From the NCBI GenBank assembly GCA_029783825.1, contig JAREIK010002637.1:876514-940513 (forward strand): a stretch of DNA of 64,000 bases, given 5' to 3'. A program made the translations under genes and the position numbers. Source of the DNA: Sapria himalayana (lineage: Eukaryota > Streptophyta > Magnoliopsida > Malpighiales > Rafflesiaceae). The notes under the pieces are model-generated. The model was given only the letters and a program-made list of their open reading frames with translations. It did not search any database and had not been told where the DNA came from. Shown in pieces: positions 22,056-32,749 of the stretch. Positions within the stretch are counted from its first letter, which is position 1. Each line of letters begins with the position of its first letter.

Positions 22056-22861
22056 CCAACATCAGGCTCGGTCTTGAAGATGATATGATCAGGCAATGCA
22101 CTAACATGCAGAAAGGGTCCCAAAATGCTAGTCATTTCGATAACCCTTCCATTTATATAAGCTCCAGTAGGAATCCACCAACTATGATGCACCAGTGACT
22201 TAGCCCCAACAGGAAAGTGGACTAAAAACAGCAACGCTTTCAGAGGCTGTTGGAAATTTCCCAAAGCTGACACCCTGATCACACTCCCTCTCAGGTCCTC
22301 ATAAAGTCCCATTAATATTGGGTTTAAACTATCAAAATCACCATCACCAAACAACTCATCCATAAACCCAGGAGGTGATGGATTTGTACCACCGCCACTA
22401 AACACGTCAGGCTCTGAAAACAGCAACGGAAGAAGAGGAGATCCCTTGGTCTTTCCCAGAGAATTATCAGGAAACAGTCCCGGGTTACCCAACTGAACTC
22501 TGCAATATGAAACCAACAATTTCTTGCTTTGCTTAATGCAGCTCTCCAGCTCATACCTGATTCTCTTGTCCTTCATGCTAGATATCTTCTTCTGCTCTTC
22601 AACTGCACGGCGATAGCAGCCAAGCAGGTACTCAAAGGGAGACTCAGCATTCTCGAATATGCCTGATAGGCGATCAATCAAAAGACGATCCAATATGGAC
22701 ATGTTGAGCTTCAAATCCTTACCTTCGCTAAGGATTTCTGCTGCTGACATCTCCATGTATATGACCCGAGGATCGCGTCCGACGAAGTCAGTTATAGAAA
22801 GCAGGAGGATTTTATGAAGGACCATGTCCTCCATGTCTTCCAGAGACCTCCCGGTTGTCAT
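22056..22861 (-). CDS. UFD2: Ubiquitin conjugation factor E4 (UFD2/PUB1-like), exon 1
   Basis: Encodes 268 residues plus two bases of a split codon. The start reads MTTGRSLEDMEDMVLHKI; an in-frame TAG 15 bases upstream supports this ATG. Recognisable plant E4 blocks are DPRVIYMEMSAAEILSEGK, LIDRLSG, FEYLLGCYRRA, KKISSMKDK, VSYCRVQLGNP, and near the end GPFLHVSALPDH followed by PDVG. The open frame runs 34 codons further, but that tail is hydrophobic, matches no family, and begins at a GTTAGT donor, so I end the exon at 22,056. E4 enzymes extend ubiquitin chains on substrates delivered with Cdc48/p97; plant proteins are about 1,000 residues with a C-terminal U-box. The Ufd2 core and U-box exons were not found here, so either intron 1 is very long or this is a captured fragment. 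The absence of stops or frameshifts favours a maintained gene. Confidence 0.85.
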
Positions 22862-23212
22862 GATGGAGTCAGTCTATCAGAACTAGCGAAGTAGTCAGAA
22901 CCATAATAACTTGGCGGATCGGTTAGCTGGCAATTCGGATTTCGGAGAGACCGCGCAGTCAAACTATGCGGTTGCGGCCCCGTTTTATTAGGCTAGTGGG
23001 GTTGAGCGTGCCACAACCCAGGCCTGATATTTTGCATTTAAACTCAGCGCTGCGGAGGTGCCTAGCTAGCATAGCAATACGTTGCAGCAGGATAGCTCAT
23101 CCCATCCCAACAATTGTTGGGAATTGGGATGGGATGGAATAGGCCCCCATGCACTTCATCTTTATTTTCTCACACATGTTTCAAAAAACAAAAAATAAAT
23201 TTATTTCATATT
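22862..23212 (-). promoter_or_regulatory. 5' UTR/promoter region of the UFD2-like gene
   Basis: This 350-bp stretch between the start codon and a copia LTR is clearly GC-richer than its surroundings, as expected for the 5' region of a housekeeping gene. I see no TATA box on the minus strand. GGGATGGGATGG-like repeats lie around 23,120. Assignment rests on position. Confidence 0.4.
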
Positions 23213-23513
23213 TATTATGAATAATATTATGAATGCTCATAAACTCTCCATTAATTTCTTGACTATTAATATTTTTGTGACTATTATTATTCATAAATTA
23301 ATATATATTTATTTGTATTGATTAATATGTATTCATTGGTATATTTATTTGTTTATTGATATATATATTCATTGACGTATTCATATATGTATTCATGTAT
23401 TAAGCCTTATAAATAGGAAGCCTTTGTATGAGTCAGTATATACTTAAAGAATTAAGAAATGTCTTCCATGTTTCTCATATATATCTCGCTCTCTTTTCTT
23501 TCTATTTTATAAT
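23213..23513 (+). repeat. 5' LTR of the copia element
   Basis: Begins TATTATGAA (decayed TG) and ends TTTTATAATA. It contains CTTATAAATAGG (23,406) as a TATA box driving plus-strand transcription. It aligns with 27,139-27,439 over its whole length. Confidence 0.8.
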
Positions 23514-23514
23514 A

Positions 23515-23527
23515 TGTTATCAGAACG
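23515..23527 (+). other. Primer-binding site of the copia element
   Basis: TGTTATCAGAACG resembles the copia site TGGTATCAGAGC, complementary to the 3' part of initiator-methionine tRNA, and lies directly after the LTR as required. Confidence 0.7.
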
Positions 23528-23592
23528 AAACTCTATTAGATTTTCAAGAGATATATTGAAGAATATGGAAATTTACCTGGTGGGATCCTCAA

Positions 23593-26500
23593 TTGGTGAC
23601 AATGATATATGTCTCGCAAATAGTACATCAACGCATGCTATACTTAAGGAAAAAAAAATTCTTTTTCTTTTTAGTTATGCAAGGATCAAATGTGAATATA
23701 ATATTGAGTAGTACAAATTTGATTGAGAGCTCTATAAGAGCTAATATATTGTTACCCAGCGGAACAAAAATTTATATTGATGATATATTATATTCTACGA
23801 AATCTCAAATAAATTTATTGAGTTTTAAAAATATTCGACGAAATAAATATTATATTGAGAATACGAATGAAGACACCAGTGAGTATTTATATATTATCAA
23901 CATTGTCTCGGGTAAGACAAATATATTGGAAAATTTTCTCACTTTTTATTTTAGTTTGTACTACACAAACATAAGCATAATTGAGGCACATACCATAGTA
24001 AACCAAAAGTTTACTAATGAAAATAATTTTATTGTTTGGCATGACCATTTGGGATATCATGGGTCTATAATGATGTAAAGAATCATTAAAAATTCAAGTA
24101 GGCATTCACTAAAAAATTAAAAGATTTTTTTGTCCAATGAGTTTTCATGTGATGCTTGTTCTCAAGGGAAGTTAATTATAATACCATCACCAACAAAAAT
24201 AAAGACAAACCCCCTTGCATTTTTGTAACGTATACAAGGTGATATATGTGGGCCTATCCATCCACCATGTGGACCATTTTGATATTTTATGATTCTAATT
24301 GATGCATCAATGAGATGACCACATGTTTGTTTGTCATCAACGCGTAACTAAGCATTTGCTAGATTACGTGCTCAAATAATTTGGTTACGGGTTCATTTTC
24401 TAGATTATCTGATTAAGTCAATTCATTTTTACAATGTTAGGGAATTTACTTCCCAAGCTTTTAATGATTATTATATGTCTATTGGAATAATTGTTGAACA
24501 TCCTATAGCATATGTTCATACACAAAATGGTCTTGTAGAATTATTTATTAAATGCCTTCAATTGATTGAAATGTCATTACAAATGAGGATGAAGCTCTCA
24601 ACATCTGCTTAGGGTCACACTATTTTGCATGAAGTAGTACTGATTCGTATTATACCAGCAAATTATCATGAGTTCTCTTTATTTACAATTGATTATTTGT
24701 TGAGAATCAAATATTTTCTATCTAAGAATTTTTGGGTGTGCGGTATATGTTCCAGTTACTCCACCACAACACACTAAGATGAGTCCCCAAAAAAGATTGG
24801 GAATACATATTAAATATGAATCTCCATCAATAATCAAATATGTAGAGCCATCAACTGAAGATTTATTTAATGCTCATTTTGTTGATTGTCATTATTATGA
24901 ATCAGATTTTCCAACTCTAAAGAAAGAAAATAAATAGTTAGAAAAAGATATTAGTTAGAATTAATTATCATTGTTTCATCTTGACCCTCGCACAAAAGAA
25001 TGTGAACTGGAAGTTCAAAAGATTATTCATTTTCAAAATTTAGCAAATCAATTGCCAGATACATTTACTAATCCGAAGAGAGTAACTATATCATACATAC
25101 TAGCTGCTAATGCTCTAGTTAGAATTGATGTCCCTATAGAACAATTTGTTGCTAATAAACCTAAAGCAATAGTGAAACGTGGTCGACCAGTTAGTTCCAA
25201 AGATAAAAATCCTTAGAAAAGAAAAGGATAAAGTTGAGGAATTAATGGCTCTAGAAGAGTCCTCAGTTGTAATTTCAGAAGAAATTTAGGTACCTAAAAC
25301 TTGTGACAATCAAGAGATCTCAATAAGCTATGTCACAACTAGCCAAAGGTGAAATCGTAATAAAATCGACGTTGATTAAATATTTGCTTATAATGTGGCA
25401 CTCAGTATTGTTAATGATTATAAGGACCTCAGGCCAAAGTCTATCAAGGAATATAGACAGATAGATGATTAGTCAAAATGGAAAGTTGCAATTGAAGCAA
25501 AATTGAATTTTTTTTCAAAACATAAAGTTTTTGGTTCTATTGTATGTACACCCAATAGTGTCAACCCTGTAGGATACTAATGGGTATTTGTGTGAAAATG
25601 AGATGCGACAAATAAAGTTGTCAAATATAAGGCACGATTAGTTATACAAGAATTCTCTCAAAGACCTACATTGAATGTGAAAAGACGTATTCCTCTGTAG
25701 TGGATGCAACTACTTTTTGATTTTTAATTAGCTTGGTAATACATGAAAAACTTGGTATGTTAAATAGATGTAATTATGGCTTATTTATATGGACTAGTTG
25801 AAAGTGACATTTACATGAAAATCCTAGAAGGATTAAAATTGCTTGCAACACATAATTAAGGTCATTGAGAATTTTACTCAATAAAATTATGCAGATCTTT
25901 TTATGGGTTGAAATAATTTGGACATGTATAGTATAATTGTATTAGTGAATATTTATTGTAAAAAGGATATAAGAATGATCTCCTTTGCCCATGTGCATTT
26001 ATTAAGAGATTTGGATCCGAATTCATTATAATTGCAGTTTATGTTGATAACCTGAATATTTTTGGAATTACTGATGAGCTTTCAGAAGTAGTAGGCAACT
26101 TAAAGAAAGAATTTGAGATGAAAAATCTTGGAAAAACAAAACTTTGCCTTGGTTTGCAGATTGAATACTTAGAGAATAGAATTTGTGTTCATCAATCAGC
26201 TTATATATACAAAGTGTTGAAATGATTCTATATGGATAATATCCATCCATTGAGCACTCCAATGGTTGTAAGGTCATTAGATGTGAATAAAGATTCTTTC
26301 TGATCTTAGATGGATGATGAAGAGATTCTTAGTCTGAAGTACCATGTCTTAGTGCTATTGGAGCACTAATGTATCTTGTAAGTCATACATGACCTAATAT
26401 ATCATTTTATATCAATTTGTTAGTTATGTAGTTCTTGTCCAACAAGAAGATATTGGAATGGAGTTAAACATATAGTGAGATATTTTCAAGGTATGATGAA

Positions 26501-27036
26501 TATGGGCTTATATTATCCTAATGTACCCAAATCAGAATTAATTAGTTATGTAGATTCGGGATATATGTCTAACCCTCATAATGCTCGATCATAAATGAGC
26601 TATTTGTTCACATGTGGTGATATAGCCATTTCATGGCGTTCTACGAAACAATCAATTATCGTCACATCTTCTAATCATACAGGGATCTTAGCAATTCATG
26701 AAGTAAGTCATGAATGTTTTTGGTTAAGATTTGTAATATATCATATTTGAGGGTCATGTAGTTTATCTTTTAGCAAGGAGGTCCGGATGACCTTATATGA
26801 AGATAATGTTGCATGTATTATTCAATTAAAAAAATGGGTACATTAAGAAAATATAACAAAACATATATCACAAATTTTTTTTCATTCATAATCTACAAAA
26901 GAATTGTGATATTGATGTTCAATCAATTCATTCAACTAATAATCTAACAGATTTATTCATCAAGGCTATACCTACTATAACATTTGAAAGGCTAGTTCAT
27001 AGCATTGGAATGCGCAAGCTTAGAGATTTAAAGTGA
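23593..27036 (+). pseudogene. copia pol remnant: protease, integrase, RT, RNase H
   Basis: Protease-side text (DNDICLANSTSTHAILK, IRANILLPSGTK, SQINLLSFK) leads to the pre-integrase finger with WHDHLGYHGS and CDACSQGK. The integrase core shows GDICGPIHPPCGPF and later EFTSQAFNDYYMSIGI, EHPIAYVHTQNGL; the aspartate that should precede EFTSQ is lost (YNVREF). A linker reads LDPRTKECELEVQKI and VKRGRPVSSKDKNP. In the RT the catalytic YVDD reads YVDN (about 26,040), followed by FEMKNLGKTKLCLGLQIEY. RNase H text includes ISWRSTKQS and TLYEDN. Numerous stops and frameshifts. The conserved order identifies one common plant copia lineage. Confidence 0.85.
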
Positions 27037-27138
27037 TATTTTATACTATGCTCATTTTTTTCTTCACCATGGTTTTTTCCCACTGGGTTTTCCTAGTAAG
27101 ATTTTTAATGAGGTAATATCATGGACATCCAATAGAAG

Positions 27139-27439
27139 TATTATGAACAATTTTATGGATGTCAATAAACTCTTCATTAATCTCTTGACTATTTATATTA
27201 TTGTGCTCTTATTATTCAAAGAATATTAATTGGCACGGATTAATATATATTTATTGGTACATTTATTTGTGTATTGATGTATATATTCATTAACGTATTT
27301 ATATACACATTAATATATTTTTATATTAACCCTATAAATAGGGAGCTTTTGTATAAGTCAATATATAATTAAAGGAATAAGAAATGTCTCCCATGTTTCT
27401 CCTATATCACTCACTCTCTTATCCTTCTATTTTATAATA
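27139..27439 (+). repeat. 3' LTR of the copia element
   Basis: Aligns with the 5' LTR, including CCTATAAATAGGGAGC (TATA box) and AATGTCTCCCATGTTTCTC. The preceding polypurine tract is degraded (CCAATAGAAG). Confidence 0.8.
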
Positions 27440-29319
27440 ATATCATGTTAAAATACATGAGTTCAATTTTTACTTTGACCATCATTATATTATAAGTGCT
27501 TCAATAAATAAATGATACATCACACATAAAATTTAAAAGAATATTAAATAATAAAAATAAAAAGTTTGTTGGGATGTGATATTTGGATCATAATTTATTT
27601 GAAACTTTTAAAAGTCTAAATGATAATTAGTTATTTAAGCAACGAAACTAATAAATTAAAATTCCCTAGAATTCTGAAAATTCAATTAACAAATTTTTAC
27701 AAAATAATACAATATATAAATGTTCGAATTACAATATTATTAAATCGATTAATATGTGCTAAAGTCCTTTTAATATGTGTAGGAAGTGCATAAAATACAT
27801 AATGCTCAAAATTATGTTTTTAACTAAAATATATTTTTTTATGAAATAAAATTCTAGGAATCTCAAATTCAATACAAATACGTAAACCTAAAATTTTGGG
27901 ATAAATATTATTTAAGTAATAACATCGGATGGTTGACTTTTTGGCTCAAAATCAACAATATAATTGTGTTTAGATTGTTGGGCCAAATGAAAGATTATGT
28001 TAGATAACTTTTCAAATTTTTAAACATTGTCCAGACTTTAATTTCACATATTATACAATCTATACACAAACAAAAGTAAATAAAAGTATTCACACAGCAA
28101 AAAATACATCACACATGATGAACAATCAAAATAGTGGTTTTATAATCTACATATACAAAGTACACAAATTATAAACAACAATAACACACATTGCACAATA
28201 TAGATAAATAAAAAAATTACATAGTGTGTGTGTGTGTGTAGAGGCGGGATATAGAGAGAGAGAGAGAGAGAGAGAGGCACACAGCAGCACAACAACACTC
28301 CCAAATTGATGAGCAACCGAGATAGAATAGAATGGGAGACATTTTTGGACATTTTGGGAAACAAAAACATTTTGCTTTGAAATGAAAAATGTACAAGCAA
28401 GAAAAAAAAATGCAAAGCCCCTCATTCCCAAAAAAATCTAATGGATAAAAAAACTCACAACTATTGGGTTTTGATTATGCATTGAAAATTTGAATGGGGA
28501 CACTCACCCACCCAAGCAGGCACCTTGTGTGTTCTTTTGTGAAAATACAAACATTTGTTTGTTTTTTGTTTTTATTTATCTATTTATTTTTTGAAAAAAT
28601 AGAACGTGGGATAAAATATGTGTTCTTGATCTATCATGCTCCACACTTTCAAAAAAATATAAAATTAAAAAAAATTGATCTATCCAATTTAGGCAGACCA
28701 TCAAAGTTTTATATTTATTATCAATATATGAAATGTATCATTAAAATTCAATCTTAATTGTTTTTTTCTATATTTCATCAATTCATTATCATATAATAGA
28801 TTTTTGATTATTTCTATTTATGTTCTTACGTAATTATAGAGTTAGATATCACATTATCCTAAAGTATTTTATTCAAAGTGTCTGTGAATATTATATTCGT
28901 GTAAAACACCAACAAAATGTGGAAAAATCTTTTGTCCGTTATCTTTATAATTAATTAGCTAAAAATCAAAAATTTTTTTTTAAATTGCATATTTTTTATT
29001 TAAATGATGAACAATCATCTATTAATATTTTTCTTATATCTTACATTTTCAAAAATCGAAAATTAAAATAAAAGTAAATTTGGACTACTTATTTTTTAGT
29101 GAAGAATATATTTCGAGACCCCAAAACATAATTTTTACTATTTTTATAAAGGGTAAATAATGTTTAGATACCTCAAGTAAAAAATCTTTACAAAAAGAGA
29201 TTCTAAATTTTGAGATATATGCGTATTTATGTGTGTGTGTGTGTGTGTTTATATGTTTATAAATATAAATATGTATATGTATAAATATTTATATTTAATG
29301 GTTTATTATTTATAAATAT
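27440..29319. other. AT-rich stretch, no gene seen; simple repeats
   Basis: No coding motifs recognised. It contains a GT run (28,224-28,238) next to a GA run (28,252-28,276) and a GT run near 29,230. The phrases GGACATTTTGGGAAACAAAAACA and GACCCCAAAACATAATTT recur in variant form near 35,150-35,330 and 42,760-42,880, so a diffuse old repeat is present in all three places. Confidence 0.5.
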
Positions 29320-30234
29320 CACTACAATAAAATAACGAAATAGAATTAGAAAATAGTGACGTTCAAATTTGCTTCTAAAATAATGGACAGTGTTGAAATT
29401 AATTAGAAATGGAAAAGATACTTTCTTACTAAAATTAGAAATGAAAAAATAATCTATCGATATTAAAAGGCAGTAATTATTTCACATTATATAGAAATGG
29501 AATTAGAAACAAAAATAAAGATGAAAATTAAAATGATTTACTCTTCCATTGCTAATATCATGTGGAGTCATTGGCAGATTACCTTATGTGGCATTTAGCG
29601 ATAAAATTTTTATTTTTACATGTATTTGCTATTAAAAATGATACCTTATCTAAAAATTATGATAGAAATAAATTATTTTTCAATTAGTTTAGATAATAAA
29701 CTATGGATTCACTTCAGAATTTAGTGACCAAAAGGAATTCAATCGCTCTTTTTAAAATAGAATATCAGTCTGTCGCTACTTTATAAATGGAAACTCATTC
29801 CATCACTATTTGATGTTGCTTATTATTTTTTTGAAGAACACTTCATCCGTTCATTAAAAAATTTAGGGTTTGGGCTAAATTATCACTAATCTGTCATTGC
29901 ACATCTATTTAATTCATCTTGCTTTCCTTCGTGCGTGTGTTTGTTATCCTAATCATCTATCATTAACATATGTAATTTCATTTTTAGGTATGTGTTTTTT
30001 GGTATGTGTATATATACATGATATTTTTGTGTATAGTATAGGAATTCATGGATGTTACATAAATATATGTATACACATTGTTGTGTATAGATCAGGGTAG
30101 TGTACAGATTTTATATATACACAATATTAGGGTTTGAGTATTGTGTCTTTTTTTTTTGGTATGTATATTGTGTGGGAATCCATGGATATAACATAAAAAA
30201 AATTACAATGATACAGAATAAAAATAAAAATTTA

Positions 30235-30960
30235 GGTTACGTCCCAAGAAGCACTATATTTAACATTTTAGATAGACTAATTTTTACATTATATATTGTC
30301 ATCATCTACCTCAAACATCCAAAGTAATCTCTTCGGTATATTATTTTACTTCTTATTGTCTCATATTCTCATTGTCTATTATTGATGACTTTGGATGGAA
30401 GATCAACTTTCATCTTCTTATCTTTTGGCATAGTATAATTTTCAAGTTTTTCATTCAAGATCTAGTAATCAGTCACATTCTTTTCTCAGAGATGTACAAG
30501 ATCAAATGTCACAATTTTTTTATAAGTCACAACATCATTACATATGGTATGTAGTGATAGTGCAATGGCTTTGGAAAATGTCACAACACCCTCCATCAGC
30601 CTTTGTTCCTCTAGTGTCTTGACTTTGAATAAGGTTGCAACATGATTTTTTTCACTCTATAATAGTTATGTTGTAGCATTGGAAGATGTCCTGGCATCTT
30701 CCAATGTATTCTATTTCACCATTATCATGGCTTCTTATAATGTTCTTACTTCCTTCATCACAACAACCTTGATCTCTTTTTCCTTCAAATCTTCATCAGT
30801 ACTTATCTTCATCCATTCCATTAAGTTCTTTTATGTATTATTCTTCTTGTTTGTCTCCGTAAGTAGTGCAAGGAGACTTACTATAAATGATGATTTTTTA
30901 ATCCATTTGACTAGTTATAATTATAATTCGAACATCCTTATATTAGGTAACTAGTCAAAT
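30235..30960 (-). repeat. Degenerate gypsy-like module inside the CACTA element
   Basis: The phrase AAGCACTATATTTAACATTTTAGATAGACTAATTTTT is shared in variant form with about 45,945 and 47,535. The following 600 bp is made of recurring ATGTCACAACATC/CATGACTTTGGAAAA-like words. On the minus strand they read as repeated short hydrophobic phrases (GVVTFSKAIALS, KIVTFDL, KVVVMKEV), as in the gypsy debris at 45.9-49.7 kb. It is antisense to the CACTA genes and probably a captured or inserted fragment. Confidence 0.45.
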
Positions 30961-31689
30961 TTGTTCCAAAGTTTTTTTGATAATAACTCATGCTTTGCTA
31001 CAAATTTTTTTGGGTCCTATAAGATAAATTCTTTTATTTACATGATCTTTATTCTTTGAGTTACATTAATTACATCAACATCTATTTTGAAATGAGTGTA
31101 TAAGATACATTGTCTTATTTTCTTTTTTAATTTTCAATTAATGTAACTCAAAGAATAATATTTTTTTATCATAATCCAAGCATACTTCAAAACAATTTGT
31201 ATCCAAGCATCCTTACATGGTATGTGATATACCTTTTTTTAATATTCAAAATAACTTCAATGTTATTTTTGTAGAATTTATGCTAAGAAATAAAAGCAAA
31301 AAGAACTATATATTAATGATGCTTTTATTGATGCAAAGTTTGACAAAGATTTCACATTTTGGTTTGAAAATTTTATCAGTATATAACTTTTCTTTGTTGC
31401 TTCTAAAAAATAATGTGCAACATTATATAAATATGATTTTATTTAATTTCATTTTAGGTAAAATTTTCATCATCAAATATATGTAATAGACAAATAAAAG
31501 ATATTGCAAAAGGTTATTATGAAGTTTAAATGACATATCTTTTACATTATGTAAATTGATATATATTTCACACTTTGAAATATAGTTCAAATAGAGCTAT
31601 AATGAATAGTAATGTATGCATTAAGGTGTCTAACTTTGCTTCATCTCTAATATTTACTTTCATGGTCAATTGATTAAAATTCAATACTT

Positions 31690-31930
31690 AGAGAATCATG
31701 ATTTGCTAATTAATAGGACAATTCTATTTAAGTATGAATGATTTGATCATATTTTAAATTTAAATACTAGAATTCATCATCAATACAACATTATAGATGT
31801 GTACCATAAGAAATATTATCGTAAGTACAAGTCATTCATTCTTGTGATACAAACAAAATATGTGTGTTACACTACTTATCCAACCACAAGAGGAAATGCT
31901 TGTGATTGGTGGGCCAGTTATTAAATAAAA
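31690..31930 (+). pseudogene. CACTA transposase C-terminal part (DUF4216-like)
   Basis: Reads ENHDLLINRTILFKYE-FDH, then HHQYNIIDV, KSFILVIQTKYVCYTTYP, then CDWWASY. This follows DUF4216 of TNP2-type transposases, for which the second CACTA element here gives a cleaner example (SIVLLKCEWFD, YKLVDIN, EPFIMAIQATQIYYYTYP, DWWVICKIKA). Upstream transposase exons at 29.9-31.6 kb are not recognisable. Confidence 0.55.
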
Positions 31931-32393
31931 TTTAGATCAGCTATGAAAGTTCTTAAAAATGATGTTATTATGACATCATCATGTGTACCTTCATTTCAAG
32001 AGAACAATGTAGAACTTCATCAAATCAATCACGTGGCACATTGATGATGGGCTTTAAACATTGCTTGGTGAAGATGAACCTATTTGGACATTGATGATGC
32101 ACATGTTGAAGATGATAATGAGAAAGAATTACTGCACAATTAAAAGGGGATAAACATGTAGATGGAGATGTCTGTTAGAAAAATCTATTGATGAGTAGAC
32201 ATTTATTGACTTTAATTTTAAGCTTTGTTGCTTATAACTGTTACAATTTAGGTGGTATAATAAAATAATGTTTTCACAATCATAAATTTCAATGTGTTTC
32301 ATATTATGTTTTGTTATAATGACGTATTGATTACATACTTTTATTGTATTTGTATTTTTCACTATTTATGAAACTTGAATTAGGTATGAGAGG

Positions 32394-32749
32394 TAGAGGT
32401 GTCAAACGGGCCGGCCCAGCACGGCACGACCCATTTTTCACGTGCCCAGCCGTGCTACCGTGCCGTGCCTTGCCCGGCACGGCACGGTTTTTTAAATTCG
32501 GGCACGGGCGCACGGCAAGGCAGGGCAGGCGGGGCGGGTCTGTTTGGACCCGACCCGCGGTCTTTTTACCAGGGGCGGGGCCCGGTTGGGTCACGAGTCG
32601 CGACTCACGACGCAGGCACGCGTGCCGGCGTGCCGTGCCTTGGCACGGCACGGCACGGCACGTGCTTTGTTCGTCCGGGCACGGCACAGGCCCGGGCACG
32701 TTTTTTGATCGTGCCGGGCCGGCCCGGCCCGGCACGTTTGACACCTTTA
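32394..32749. mobile_element. GC-rich hAT MITE, 356 bp, TSD ATGAGAGG
   Basis: Identical octamers ATGAGAGG flank it (32,386-32,393 and 32,750-32,757). The left end reads TAGAGGTGTCAAACG; the right end, reverse-complemented, reads TAAAGGTGTCAAACG. The interior is extremely GC-rich with repeated GGCACGGCACGG and GGGCCGGCCCGG words in both orientations, capable of strong hairpins. It is flanked by DNA of the host CACTA element. The three open frames of 130-150 codons inside are products of the GC-rich palindromes. Confidence 0.9.

Larger units (their letters stand above)
23213..27439 (+). mobile_element. Ty1/copia LTR retrotransposon lacking gag, about 4.2 kb
   Basis: Two LTRs of about 301 bp bracket a copia pol remnant. 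The LTRs are clearly homologous but differ at many positions (roughly a fifth by eye), so the insertion is old. The primer-binding site follows the 5' LTR at once, and protease-like coding begins only about 75 bp later, where other elements have about 1 kb of gag. The region before the 3' LTR has the phrase CCCACTGGGTTTTCCTAGTA, common at the 3' ends of copia elements. No target duplication could be resolved. Confidence 0.85.

Noticed and set aside
28140..28431. Two overlapping minus-strand open frames of over 90 codons
   Set aside because: They pass through GT and GA microsatellites (runs of Thr-His and Ser-Leu) and show no family match.
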